Made by a program: the position numbers and the translations under genes | The notes under the pieces: model-generated | The model's input: only the letters and a program-made list of their open reading frames with translations | Databases searched by the model: none | Told to the model about the DNA's origin: nothing | Assembly: GCA_018267275.1 (NCBI GenBank) | Contig: JAFDYV010000003.1 | Coordinates: 124,001-188,000 of the forward strand | Length of the DNA stretch: 64,000 nucleotides | From: Bacteroidota bacterium | GTDB taxonomy: Bacteria; Bacteroidota; Bacteroidia; Cytophagales; Cyclobacteriaceae | Direction: 5' to 3' | Shown: one piece after another, positions 8,960 to 16,485 of the stretch | How the letters are laid out: every line of letters starts with the position of its first letter | Position numbering within the stretch: position 1 is the stretch's first letter

Positions 8960-10249
8960 ATGGAACCTATTGTCATCATCGTATTTGTAGTCGGCTACAT
9001 CGCGATAGCCCTCGAGCATCCCATCAAAATCAACAAGACGGCTTCGGCCCTCTTAGCAGGCGTCATTTGCTGGACGTTGCACGCGCTTTCCAGCGATCCT
9101 GAAGGCGTAAAAACAGAACTGTCGCATCACCTCGCCAGCATTTCAGAAATATTGTTTTTCTTGATGGGCGCCATGACCATTGTTGAATTAGTGGATGCCT
9201 ACCAAGGGTTTAGAATTATTACAGACCGCATCAACACAAAAAACCCAAAAGTGCTATTGTGGCTGATTTGCTTTGTTACGTTCTTCCTGTCTTCAATATT
9301 AGATAACCTCACAACTTCTATCGTGATGATTTCCCTCATCCGCAAACTTATACCCAACAAAGAGATGCGGATGTTTTTTGCGGGCATGATTATCATCGCT
9401 GCCAACGCTGGCGGAGCATGGACACCCATCGGTGACGTTACCACCACCATGTTATGGATTGGTGGCCAGATCAGCACGGTAAACATTATGAAGGTGCTGT
9501 TCATACCGAGCGTAATGTGCTTGCTGGTACCACTCATTTGGTTAAGCTTTACGCTGAAAGGTGAACTGGGGGAACGAAAAGATACAGCTCACATGCACAC
9601 CGATGGGCATGGCGAAAAAATAAAAGGAAGCACCGTAATGTTGATTTTAGGTGTGGGTGCGTTGGTGTTCGTTCCGGTGTTTAAAACCATCACGCACTTG
9701 CCACCTTATATCGGCATGCTGTTGGGCTTGGGCGTTATTTGGGTGGTGTCGGAATTAATTAATCCTCATGCCGATGAAGCGGCCCGCAAACCTTATACCG
9801 CTGCTGGGGCGCTTTCGCGGATTGATTCGTCAAGCGTACTTTTCTTTTTGGGGATTTTGTTGGCCGTTAGCGCGCTAGAGTCAATGTCAATATTGCATCA
9901 CTTCGCCACATTCTTGAACGATACCCTTGGTGACAATCGCATCATCATTACCATGATTGGCTTGCTCTCGGCCATTGTGGATAACGTTCCACTGGTAGCA
10001 GCGAGCATGGGTATGTACAGTTTAGAAATGTATCCGCAAGACCATTTGATTTGGGAATATCTCGCCTATTGTGCCGGCACAGGCGGAAGTATTTTGATCA
10101 TTGGCTCTGCCGCAGGCGTGGCCGTTATGGGTATGGAGAAAATCGATTTTATCTGGTACCTCAAGCGCATCAGCTTGATTGCCATGCTGGGCTATTTTGC
10201 TGGCGCAGGATGTTATCTGTTAATTGAGCATCTGTTTATGGGGTATTGA
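8960..10249 (+). CDS. nhaD: Na+/H+ antiporter, NhaD type
   Basis: A polytopic inner-membrane protein of 429 residues in the ion-transporter superfamily. The helices around SSILDNLTTSIVMISLIRK and AANAGGAWTPIGDVTTTMLW, and IVDNVPLVAASMGMY in the second half, are NhaD signatures; the NLTT and GDVTT helical breaks probably line the cation site. It exports sodium in exchange for protons. It is monocistronic and divergent from the HAD/M50 pair. A TATCTTTA sequence at 8931-8938, close to the TAnnTTTG -7 consensus, lies 21 bases before the start, but no matching -33 element is evident. Confidence 0.93.
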   Translation: MEPIVIIVFVVGYIAIALEHPIKINKTASALLAGVICWTLHALSSDPEGVKTELSHHLASISEILFFLMGAMTIVELVDAYQGFRIITDRINTKNPKVLLWLICFVTFFLSSILDNLTTSIVMISLIRKLIPNKEMRMFFAGMIIIAANAGGAWTPIGDVTTTMLWIGGQISTVNIMKVLFIPSVMCLLVPLIWLSFTLKGELGERKDTAHMHTDGHGEKIKGSTVMLILGVGALVFVPVFKTITHLPPYIGMLLGLGVIWVVSELINPHADEAARKPYTAAGALSRIDSSSVLFFLGILLAVSALESMSILHHFATFLNDTLGDNRIIITMIGLLSAIVDNVPLVAASMGMYSLEMYPQDHLIWEYLAYCAGTGGSILIIGSAAGVAVMGMEKIDFIWYLKRISLIAMLGYFAGAGCYLLIEHLFMGY

Positions 10250-10436
10250 CTATTTCACGCCTCTCCAATTGAGGAGTTGATGTTCGGTACTTTGTTTTAA
10301 ACACATCATTTTGTTTTGTTGGTCGAACTAACGAGTAAGCTCTCAAGAGACTAGTTTGATTCGATATCCCAACCTGAAAAAACATTCCGGTCTGGCAAGC
10401 CACTCTGTGAAATAAATCTTCATTAAATCCGTCTAC

Positions 10437-10460
10437 CGGTGAAACAATTTCACCGTTTTT
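10437..10460 (+). terminator. Perfect hairpin with T tract, 33 bases before a TonB receptor gene
   Basis: Arms CGGTGAAA and TTTCACCG pair over 8 bases around a CAA loop and are followed by TTTTT. The shape is that of an intrinsic terminator on the plus strand. It may end nhaD transcription, whose stop is 187 bases upstream. If the receptor promoter lies before it, it would sit in the receptor's 5' leader. The remaining 10250-10436 sequence holds no gene that I can see. Confidence 0.6.
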
Positions 10461-10493
10461 ACGCTTTATGTACGGATTGCTATAAAAATTTCT

Positions 10494-12884
10494 ATGCTTC
10501 GATTTTTTACATTTCTTTTTGTTTTCGCTTCATGCGCCACGCTATACGCCCAACCTGCAGGCAAATTCACGATCAGTGGCTATATGAAAGATGCTGCCAA
10601 CGGTGAGGCGCTGATTGGCGCAACCGTTTACATTACCGAAACAGGCACGGGTGGCATCACCAACGAGTACGGCTTCTACTCCATCACGCTGCCGCCTGCC
10701 AACTACACTTTGCATTACAGTTATGTTGGCTATGCGTCTGTTACCAAAACCATTACTCTTTCCAAAAGTGAGCGATTCGATATTGAACTATCGGCTGATG
10801 ACCAGCAACTGCAGGAAGTAATAATTCAGGCAGACATTGAACAGGCCAACGTGCAAAACCTGGAAATGAGTACCAACAAATTGGACATCAGCACCATCAA
10901 AAAAGTACCGTCATTTTTAGGTGAAGCAGACTTGCTGAGAAGTTTACAGCTACTACCGGGTGTAAGCACGGTGGGCGAAGGCGCAGCGGGCTTTAACGTG
11001 CGTGGTGGTAGTGTTGGCCAAAACCTTATTTTGTTAGACGAGGCACCCGTTTACAATTCTTCTCACCTCCTGGGTTTCTTTTCGGTGTTCAACCCAGATG
11101 CAGTGAAAGACACGAAACTCTACAAAGGCGGCATTCCATCTCGCTATGGCGGCCGTTTGTCTTCATTGCTGGATGTGCGCATGAAAGAAGGTAACAGCAA
11201 AAAATTTGAAGCGACCGGTGGTATTGGAAGTATCTTCAGTCGCCTGGCCATTGAGGCACCGATTGTAAAAGACAAAGCATCATTTATTGTAGCCGTACGC
11301 AGGTCGTACATCGATGTGTTGGCGCGCCCATTTGTTCCCTTGTTGAAAAATGGTGGGGCACTTAATTTTTACGACATCACCCTCAAAACCAACTACAACA
11401 TCAACCCCAAAAACAGGATCTACCTTTCGGGATATTTTGGCCGCGATAATTTCTTTTTTGAACGGAACCAAGGTTTTAGCTGGGGCAATGCTACGGCCAC
11501 GTTGCGTTGGAACCACATCTTCAACGACCGATTGTTCTCTAACTTCACGGCCGTGTACAGCAACTACGATTACAAATTACAATTTGGTCGAAACGATAAC
11601 GATTCATTCAAGTGGAACTCACAAATCTCTAACTACATCTTTAAACCACAGTTTACTTACTTTATCAACAGCAACAACGAGTTGAACTTTGGCGGTGAAG
11701 CAATCTTCTACACATTTGAACCGGCCAATGCCGTGGGGGTAAGCAATGGTGCACCCACGGATGTCAGCATACCGAAGAAGAACAACTTAGAAACAGCCTT
11801 ATACATCAGCAACTCGCAAAAAATCAGCCCAAAGCTGAGCATCGATTACGGATTGCGTTATTCGCTATTCAATTATTTTGGTCCTGACTCAGTATATACT
11901 TACAGCAATGAAACTCCGGGCACACGGAGATTGCCAATTGCATCTCGATATTACAAAAGTGGAGAAGTGATTGCTACTTATGGCAATTGGGAACCACGTG
12001 TGTCATTTAAACTGCAAACCTCACCCACCTCTTCTGTAAAAGGTAGTTACAACCGCATGGTACAATACCTGCACCTTATCTCGAATACCACCGCGAGCAA
12101 CCCGTTGGATGTATGGAATCCCAGTACCAACAATGTAAAGCCGCAAATAGGCGATCAGTTGACTGTCGGTTGGTTCAAAGATTTGGGCGCTAGCCGTATG
12201 TATGAACTGTCGTTTGAGGCATATTACCGAAAAACACAAAATCAACTCGATTACATTGATGGTGCTGATTTGCTCATTAACCGCTACTTAGAGGGCGACT
12301 TGCTTTCTGGTGAAGGGCGAGCTTATGGTTTGGAATCATACTTCCAAAAGAAAACGGGTAGACTTACCGGCTGGGTGGCATACACGTTGAGCAGAACCGA
12401 ACTAAAAGTAGATGGTATCAATAGCGGCAACTGGTACCCCACACGTTTCAATCAGACACACAATTTGAAAATTGCTGCGTTCTATGAAATAAACAAACGC
12501 TGGTCGTTTTCCGCAAACTTCATTTATACATCAGGCACTCCCACCACGTTTCCTACGTCACGTTTTGTAAGTCAGGGAATATTGGTGCCTTACAACGCTG
12601 AAGACACCCGCAACAACGTAAACTTGCCCGCATACCATCGGCTAGACATTTCGTTCCAGCTGAATGGCAAGAAGCTCAAGCGTAACGGCAAAGAGCGAAA
12701 GAACACAGACTATTGGGTATTTGGTTTGTACAATGTCTATGCACGACAAAACCCATTCTCAATATATTTTTCGCAAAACAACGACCAGCGCGTGCCACAA
12801 GGTCAGCCTATTTCTTCACAGGCAACGCAGTTGGCAATCATTGGCACTATCGTTCCATCGGTGTCGTACAACTTTAAATTTTAG
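10494..12884 (+). CDS. TonB-dependent receptor with carboxypeptidase-like N-terminal domain
   Basis: An outer-membrane receptor of 796 residues. A signal peptide (to about residue 20, ending LYAQ) is followed by a CarboxypepD_reg-like beta-sandwich (about 25 to 110, with NEYGFYSITLP), a plug domain (about 130 to 230, with NVRGGSVGQNLILLDEAPVY) and a long beta-barrel rich in aromatic strands that ends in the aromatic C-terminus SYNFKF. The plug and the pairing with a DUF4249 lipoprotein one gene downstream mark the FecA/Cir-like Bacteroidota group rather than a SusC/SusD glycan system. The ligand is unknown. The downstream gene begins at the stop codon. Confidence 0.93.
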   Translation: MLRFFTFLFVFASCATLYAQPAGKFTISGYMKDAANGEALIGATVYITETGTGGITNEYGFYSITLPPANYTLHYSYVGYASVTKTITLSKSERFDIELSADDQQLQEVIIQADIEQANVQNLEMSTNKLDISTIKKVPSFLGEADLLRSLQLLPGVSTVGEGAAGFNVRGGSVGQNLILLDEAPVYNSSHLLGFFSVFNPDAVKDTKLYKGGIPSRYGGRLSSLLDVRMKEGNSKKFEATGGIGSIFSRLAIEAPIVKDKASFIVAVRRSYIDVLARPFVPLLKNGGALNFYDITLKTNYNINPKNRIYLSGYFGRDNFFFERNQGFSWGNATATLRWNHIFNDRLFSNFTAVYSNYDYKLQFGRNDNDSFKWNSQISNYIFKPQFTYFINSNNELNFGGEAIFYTFEPANAVGVSNGAPTDVSIPKKNNLETALYISNSQKISPKLSIDYGLRYSLFNYFGPDSVYTYSNETPGTRRLPIASRYYKSGEVIATYGNWEPRVSFKLQTSPTSSVKGSYNRMVQYLHLISNTTASNPLDVWNPSTNNVKPQIGDQLTVGWFKDLGASRMYELSFEAYYRKTQNQLDYIDGADLLINRYLEGDLLSGEGRAYGLESYFQKKTGRLTGWVAYTLSRTELKVDGINSGNWYPTRFNQTHNLKIAAFYEINKRWSFSANFIYTSGTPTTFPTSRFVSQGILVPYNAEDTRNNVNLPAYHRLDISFQLNGKKLKRNGKERKNTDYWVFGLYNVYARQNPFSIYFSQNNDQRVPQGQPISSQATQLAIIGTIVPSVSYNFKF

Positions 12885-12889
12885 TGAGC

Positions 12890-13831
12890 ATGAAGTACAT
12901 TAAGAATATATCGTTAGCCACCTTACTTGCACTGGTTTTCGCAGCATGCGAAACCGTCATCAACCCCGAGTTGAAAAATGCGGAGCCGCTGTTAGTGGTA
13001 GATGCATGGATCACAAACAAGCCAGGGGCACAAACCATCATCCTCAGCCAATCGCAGGCTTATTTTGATAACACACTGCCGCCACCTGTTAGCAACGCAA
13101 CAGTTACCGTAATCGAAAACGGCACCAAGACTTACACATTCACAGAAGAGCCCACGAGAAAAGGTTACTACACTTGGTCGCCTAGCGGCAACCAGGTTTT
13201 TGGCACGGTGGGCAATACCTACAAACTCACCATTCAAGTAAATGGCGAAACCTACGAAGCCTCGTCAAAAATGGGGCCTGTTTCTCCTGTGGATTCTATT
13301 GTGTTCAAAAAGAACGAGCCGACACAACTGAACCCAGATTTTTACCGAGCACAATTCTATGCCAAAGATGTGATCGGTCGCGGAGATACGTATTGGATCA
13401 AGACTTACAAAAATGGCGTATTGTTGAACAAACCATCCGAACTAAATGTGGCCTATGATGCCGGCTTCGATTCTGGTGGGCCGTTCTTTAGCCGAGTGGA
13501 AAATGGCGTACCCATTTTGGTAGACTTTATTCCTCCCATTCGCAACCGCATGAATCCAAACGACACCGATGCAAATGACAATGCACTGTCACCCTACGTT
13601 CCGGGAGACTCTGCCTACGTAGAGATCCATTCCATCACGCTTGCTGGGTTCACCTATTTGCGGCAATTAGGCGAGCAAACAAATCGCCCGGGCGGCTTTG
13701 CAGAATTGTTCTCACGGCCGTTGGCGAACATCAGCACCAACATCAACAACGCTAACCCAAATGGCAAAAAAGCCCTGGGCTTTTTCAATGTGGCAGCGGT
13801 ATCAGGCAAAGGCAAAAAATTCGTGCAGTAA
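12890..13831 (+). CDS. DUF4249 family outer-membrane lipoprotein
   Basis: A secreted lipoprotein: the N-terminal hydrophobic stretch ends in VFAACE, a lipobox with the Cys about residue 20. The body (ITNKPGAQTIILSQSQAYF, TVTVIENGTKTYTF) matches the DUF4249 beta-rich family, nearly always encoded just after a TonB-dependent receptor in Bacteroidota and presumed to help it at the cell surface. Function is not established. I chose the ATG at 12890; a GTG two codons earlier overlaps the last base of the receptor stop codon. Either way the two genes are tightly coupled. Confidence 0.88.
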   Translation: MKYIKNISLATLLALVFAACETVINPELKNAEPLLVVDAWITNKPGAQTIILSQSQAYFDNTLPPPVSNATVTVIENGTKTYTFTEEPTRKGYYTWSPSGNQVFGTVGNTYKLTIQVNGETYEASSKMGPVSPVDSIVFKKNEPTQLNPDFYRAQFYAKDVIGRGDTYWIKTYKNGVLLNKPSELNVAYDAGFDSGGPFFSRVENGVPILVDFIPPIRNRMNPNDTDANDNALSPYVPGDSAYVEIHSITLAGFTYLRQLGEQTNRPGGFAELFSRPLANISTNINNANPNGKKALGFFNVAAVSGKGKKFVQ

Positions 13832-14018
13832 CCTAGCTGGGCACTTTTTAAGATGACGGCTTATCGATGGGCCGTATTGTCACAGCCGGCTTTGGATTTT
13901 TTCAGTACAAGAAAAATTGGCAACTTGACCATGAAATTGACCTTCTAAAACAATTTCAATTGGTAAAAGTAGGTCATGCGGTTTTTAACCACCGGGGTTA
14001 CGGGCAATGCAAGACTTT

Positions 14019-14654
14019 ATGGCCAGTCGTATAAAAGTTGTTTTGGTTGATGACCACGGCCTATTTCGGTTTGGCCTGCGAGCGATATTGCAAAATGAAC
14101 CCGCCATTGAGCTCGTATCTGAATTTTCTGATTCAAGCATGCTAGCCGATCTTAAAAAATTGCGAGCAGACGTGGTGGTTTGCGACCTTACACTCGGTAC
14201 CGAAAGTGGTATTGATATCATCAAAACCGTAAAAGGGAAATCACCTGAAACAAAGGTACTAGTGATGAGCATGCACAAAGACGCATTTCACATTGCCATG
14301 GCCATTGAAGCGGGTGCAGATGGCTACCTGTGCAAAGACGACCAGCCAGCAGAGTTGATCATGGGTATCAAGCGCGTTTTTGAAGGTGAACGGTACTTCT
14401 CAAAAGAAGTAAAGCAAGTATGGATTGACCATAGGTTGTTGCAGGCCAAAAACCAACAACCGTTTTTGACGAAGAAAGAAAAGCAGGTGATCCATTACAT
14501 TGCAAAGGGCATGACGAGCAAACAAGTAGCTGAGAAAATGAATTTAAGTAGTCGCACAGTTGAAACACATCGATATAATATTTTAAACAAAATGAATGTA
14601 AAGAGCGCTGTCGAATTAATCAAGTTGTTGTCTGACCAAAAAATCAGCTATTAG
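14019..14654 (+). CDS. Response regulator, NarL/FixJ type (REC + LuxR HTH)
   Basis: A two-component transcription factor of about 211 residues. The receiver domain shows VVLVDDHG at its start, the phospho-acceptor Asp in VVVCDLTLG (Asp56 from this start) and the conserved Lys in GYLCKDD. The C-terminal GerE/LuxR helix-turn-helix (LTKKEKQVIHYIAKGMTSKQ through SSRTVETHRYNILNKM) binds DNA. I start at the ATG at 14019; one four codons earlier (14007) is also possible. No histidine kinase is adjacent; a second receiver protein follows 9 bases downstream, so both probably serve a kinase encoded elsewhere. Confidence 0.92.
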   Translation: MASRIKVVLVDDHGLFRFGLRAILQNEPAIELVSEFSDSSMLADLKKLRADVVVCDLTLGTESGIDIIKTVKGKSPETKVLVMSMHKDAFHIAMAIEAGADGYLCKDDQPAELIMGIKRVFEGERYFSKEVKQVWIDHRLLQAKNQQPFLTKKEKQVIHYIAKGMTSKQVAEKMNLSSRTVETHRYNILNKMNVKSAVELIKLLSDQKISY

Positions 14655-14663
14655 CATTTTGGC

Positions 14664-15362
14664 ATGTCAAAACAGAACCAGGTACTTTATATTGATGATG
14701 CCGAATCTAACTTGTTGGTCGTAAAGCTGTACCTTGATGACATGGGAATTTCCTTAAAAAGTGCAAAAACCGCTCGGGAAGGAATTTCTAAGTCAAAGGA
14801 GCAAGCGTTTTCGTTGATTCTATGCGATATTCATTTGCTGGATGCCAGCGGTTTTGAAGTGTTGAAAAGTATCAGAAGCATACCTGGCCCAAACCGATTT
14901 GCACCTGTAGTAGCTTTTACCGCAGACATTACCATCGACAATAGGCTTGAAATTTTTCGCGCAGGCTTTACCGATTTTCTTCCAAAACCATTTAAATCCA
15001 AGGCACTGGCCGACAACGTTGGTCTATATCTAGATTCGTTGCCCGCTGTTGAGCTAAACTTTTCTTATTATCGGCAGTTCATGAAAGCGACACAACACGC
15101 TGCACTCTCGCGTGCCATCTCAACTGACCTGCAAGAGTTTGAAAAAAACTTTTTTTTGGCTTGGTACCAGCACGATTACGAAACGGCCAAACGGCAATTG
15201 CACCATTTTGAGCTACTGGTAAATAACCTAAGACTTGATACGATACAAGGCCTGATCAACAGCATTCGCACAGAAAAGGCGATCACTAAAAACTCCACAT
15301 TAGTGGCAAAAAAAATCCACCGATATGTACTTGCCCTCCAGCAGAAGCTAACTGAGATTTAG
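14664..15362 (+). CDS. Receiver-domain protein with HPt-like C-terminal helical domain
   Basis: A 232-residue protein. Residues 1 to 120 are a receiver domain with DD at 11-12, phospho-acceptor Asp55 (ILCDIHLLDASGFEVL), Thr at FTAD and Lys in PKPF. Residues 140 to 232 are helical; QHDYETAKRQLHHFELLVNN resembles the gD...l.r.aHtLKG core of histidine phosphotransfer domains, with His180 or His181 as a possible phospho-site, although the usual Lys-Gly after the His is missing. There is no DNA-binding domain. It sits 9 bases after a LuxR-type regulator and is followed by a terminator. A phosphorelay role is inference. Confidence 0.82.
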   Translation: MSKQNQVLYIDDAESNLLVVKLYLDDMGISLKSAKTAREGISKSKEQAFSLILCDIHLLDASGFEVLKSIRSIPGPNRFAPVVAFTADITIDNRLEIFRAGFTDFLPKPFKSKALADNVGLYLDSLPAVELNFSYYRQFMKATQHAALSRAISTDLQEFEKNFFLAWYQHDYETAKRQLHHFELLVNNLRLDTIQGLINSIRTEKAITKNSTLVAKKIHRYVLALQQKLTEI

Positions 15363-15370
15363 CCATATAT

Positions 15371-15399
15371 AAAAAAAGCCACCTTCTGGTAGCTCTTTT
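15371..15399. terminator. Hairpin after the response-regulator pair
   Basis: AGCCACC at 15377-15383 pairs with GGTAGCT at 15388-15394 around a TTCT loop. On the plus strand there is one C-A mismatch and a CTTTT tail. On the minus strand the same pair is a G-U and is followed by seven T. It could therefore end transcription from either side, and it lies 14 bases past the stop of the receiver gene. Confidence 0.55.
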
Positions 15400-15471
15400 G
15401 TACGTTGCCCCGGGGGTGTTTGGGAAGGCCCGGCCTTTGCAACTGGGCGCGCAACGATGTTCAAATAAGTA

Positions 15472-15497
15472 GAAAAGGGCTACACGTTTGTAGCCCT
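15472..15497 (-). terminator. Terminator of the small minus-strand gene
   Basis: AGGGCTAC and GTAGCCCT form a perfect 8-base stem with a 6-base loop (15476-15497). Read on the minus strand it is followed by TTTTC. It lies 14 bases after the stop of the 15511-15798 reading frame, which supports that frame as a real transcription unit. Confidence 0.6.
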
Positions 15498-15510
15498 CCT
15501 CGGCACGTGA

Positions 15511-15798
15511 TCAACCTATCCCGTTTCTTACAGCCGATTGTCTTTCAATATGTTCGTCAAATTGGTAAGGCGATTGATCTAGACGCTGCCCAATCAATTG
15601 CCACATGGTAAACGGCATGACTAGCTCAGCAATTTTGCAGCAAGCGGAAAACTCAAGATCAAGGTCATTCAACAATTCAAAAGCAAAGTGCGCCTCCACG
15701 CTGCGCAATGTCAGTACGTTGTCTTCCACGTCAGGATTTTTTACAGCACCCAGAACATGAGTGGCTACCTGATCGTTGGATAATTGAAAGGTTACCAC
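15511..15798 (-). CDS. Hypothetical protein, 95 residues
   Basis: I do not recognise this protein. The frame starts with GTG (15798), because an in-frame stop lies six codons upstream and no ATG is available. The product (beginning MVTFQLSNDQVATHVLG) is acidic, with no signal peptide or membrane segment, two Cys in SACCKIAEL and a short helix-like middle. Evidence for reality: the protein-like composition and a good terminator immediately behind it on the same strand. Against it: the GTG start and no recognisable family. It stands alone between the response-regulator operon and tmRNA. Confidence 0.45.
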   Translation of the reverse strand: MVTFQLSNDQVATHVLGAVKNPDVEDNVLTLRSVEAHFAFELLNDLDLEFSACCKIAELVMPFTMWQLIGQRLDQSPYQFDEHIERQSAVRNGIG

Positions 15799-15968
15799 GT
15801 TATGGAAAATGTCAATTTACCATACAAATATTTCATTGAACGTGAATTTTCACGCTACGTATATCTACGTAATTCCCACTAGGAACTTTTTTTGGCGTAT
15901 TTTTGTCCTCAGTCTGCCGTGTTTCTTGAATTAACAAGTCCACCAACGCGTAGGCTAAGGTGGATAAC

Positions 15969-16360
15969 GGGGCTGACCGGTTTTGACAGGATGCGTGAGG
16001 GTGTAAGCAAGCATGCAGGCTCATGGGATGAGAGCCTTGAAAGATAGTCCTACAATTTACGTGGCGAAACAACTTACGCCATGGCTGCTTAATCTGACGA
16101 TACGTTAGGTTAGCTTGTTCCGCTTAAGAAGCGGGAGGCCATCATCGCCCACACCTCTGTTTGGCGGGTGTGGAACCGCGGTGTCGATAGCATAAACTGG
16201 ACTGGCTTGTGTTGCGCAGGCCGGTTGAGACAACAGCGACTAAGGGATCTTTTAGGCCGTTGCCTGCCTTGGGGTTCACGAAAATGAAAGTCAACTAAGC
16301 ATGTAGAAGGTGCACGTTCATCTTCTCTGGACCAGGGTTCGATTCCCTGCAGCTCCACCA
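15969..16360 (+). ncRNA. ssrA: tmRNA
   Basis: Transfer-messenger RNA rescues ribosomes stalled on broken mRNAs. The 5' end GGGGCTG pairs with CAGCTCC before a genome-encoded CCA at 16358-16360, forming the tRNA-like acceptor stem. The 3' domain contains the T-arm GGGTTCGATTCCC, and GACCGGTTTTGACAGG near the 5' end is the conserved tmRNA start. An internal frame encodes the tag. Length of 392 is normal for the one-piece form. A TATTTTTG box at 15898-15905 could be its promoter -7 element if the precursor has a 5' leader of about 55 bases. An intrinsic terminator follows directly. Confidence 0.97.
16063..16092 (+). other. tmRNA tag reading frame (GETTYAMAA, stop TAA)
   Basis: The resume codon is GGC at 16063, and translation gives Gly-Glu-Thr-Thr-Tyr-Ala-Met-Ala-Ala and a TAA stop. 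The C-terminal Ala-Met-Ala-Ala replaces the more common Ala-Leu-Ala-Ala seen by ClpXP in E. coli. The Gly-Glu start and Tyr-Ala-Met-Ala-Ala end resemble tags I recall from Cytophaga relatives. Confidence 0.9.
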
Positions 16361-16394
16361 GCCCGCTTTAGCCGATGCTACAGCGGGCTTTTTT
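16360..16394 (+). terminator. Intrinsic terminator of tmRNA
   Basis: AGCCCGCT (starting at the last base of the CCA end) pairs perfectly with AGCGGGCT at 16382-16389. An inner TAGC/GCTA stem extends the helix, and a run of six T follows. It begins at the mature 3' end of the tmRNA. Confidence 0.92.
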
Positions 16395-16431
16395 ATGTCC
16401 GAATTTAGTGAACTTTCTGCCCTAATAGTCG

Positions 16432-16462
16432 TTAGCCTTTCAATCACGAAATGCTATTTTTG
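16432..16462 (+). promoter_or_regulatory. Bacteroidota-type promoter of the CBS-domain enzyme gene
   Basis: A TATTTTTG box (16455-16462) matches the TAnnTTTG -7 consensus exactly. A TTAG at 16432-16435, three of four matching TTTG, is placed 19 bases upstream, the expected spacing. The start codon follows 23 bases later. Confidence 0.65.
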
Positions 16463-16485
16463 CAGTCGTTAACAAGACACACATC

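Noticed and set aside
10494..13831. SusC/SusD polysaccharide utilisation locus
   Set aside because: The partner is DUF4249 rather than SusD, the receptor is only about 800 residues, and there are no glycosidases nearby.
15833..16358. Two minus-strand frames across tmRNA
   Set aside because: They overlap a structured RNA whose stems and tag are clear; no protein features are seen.
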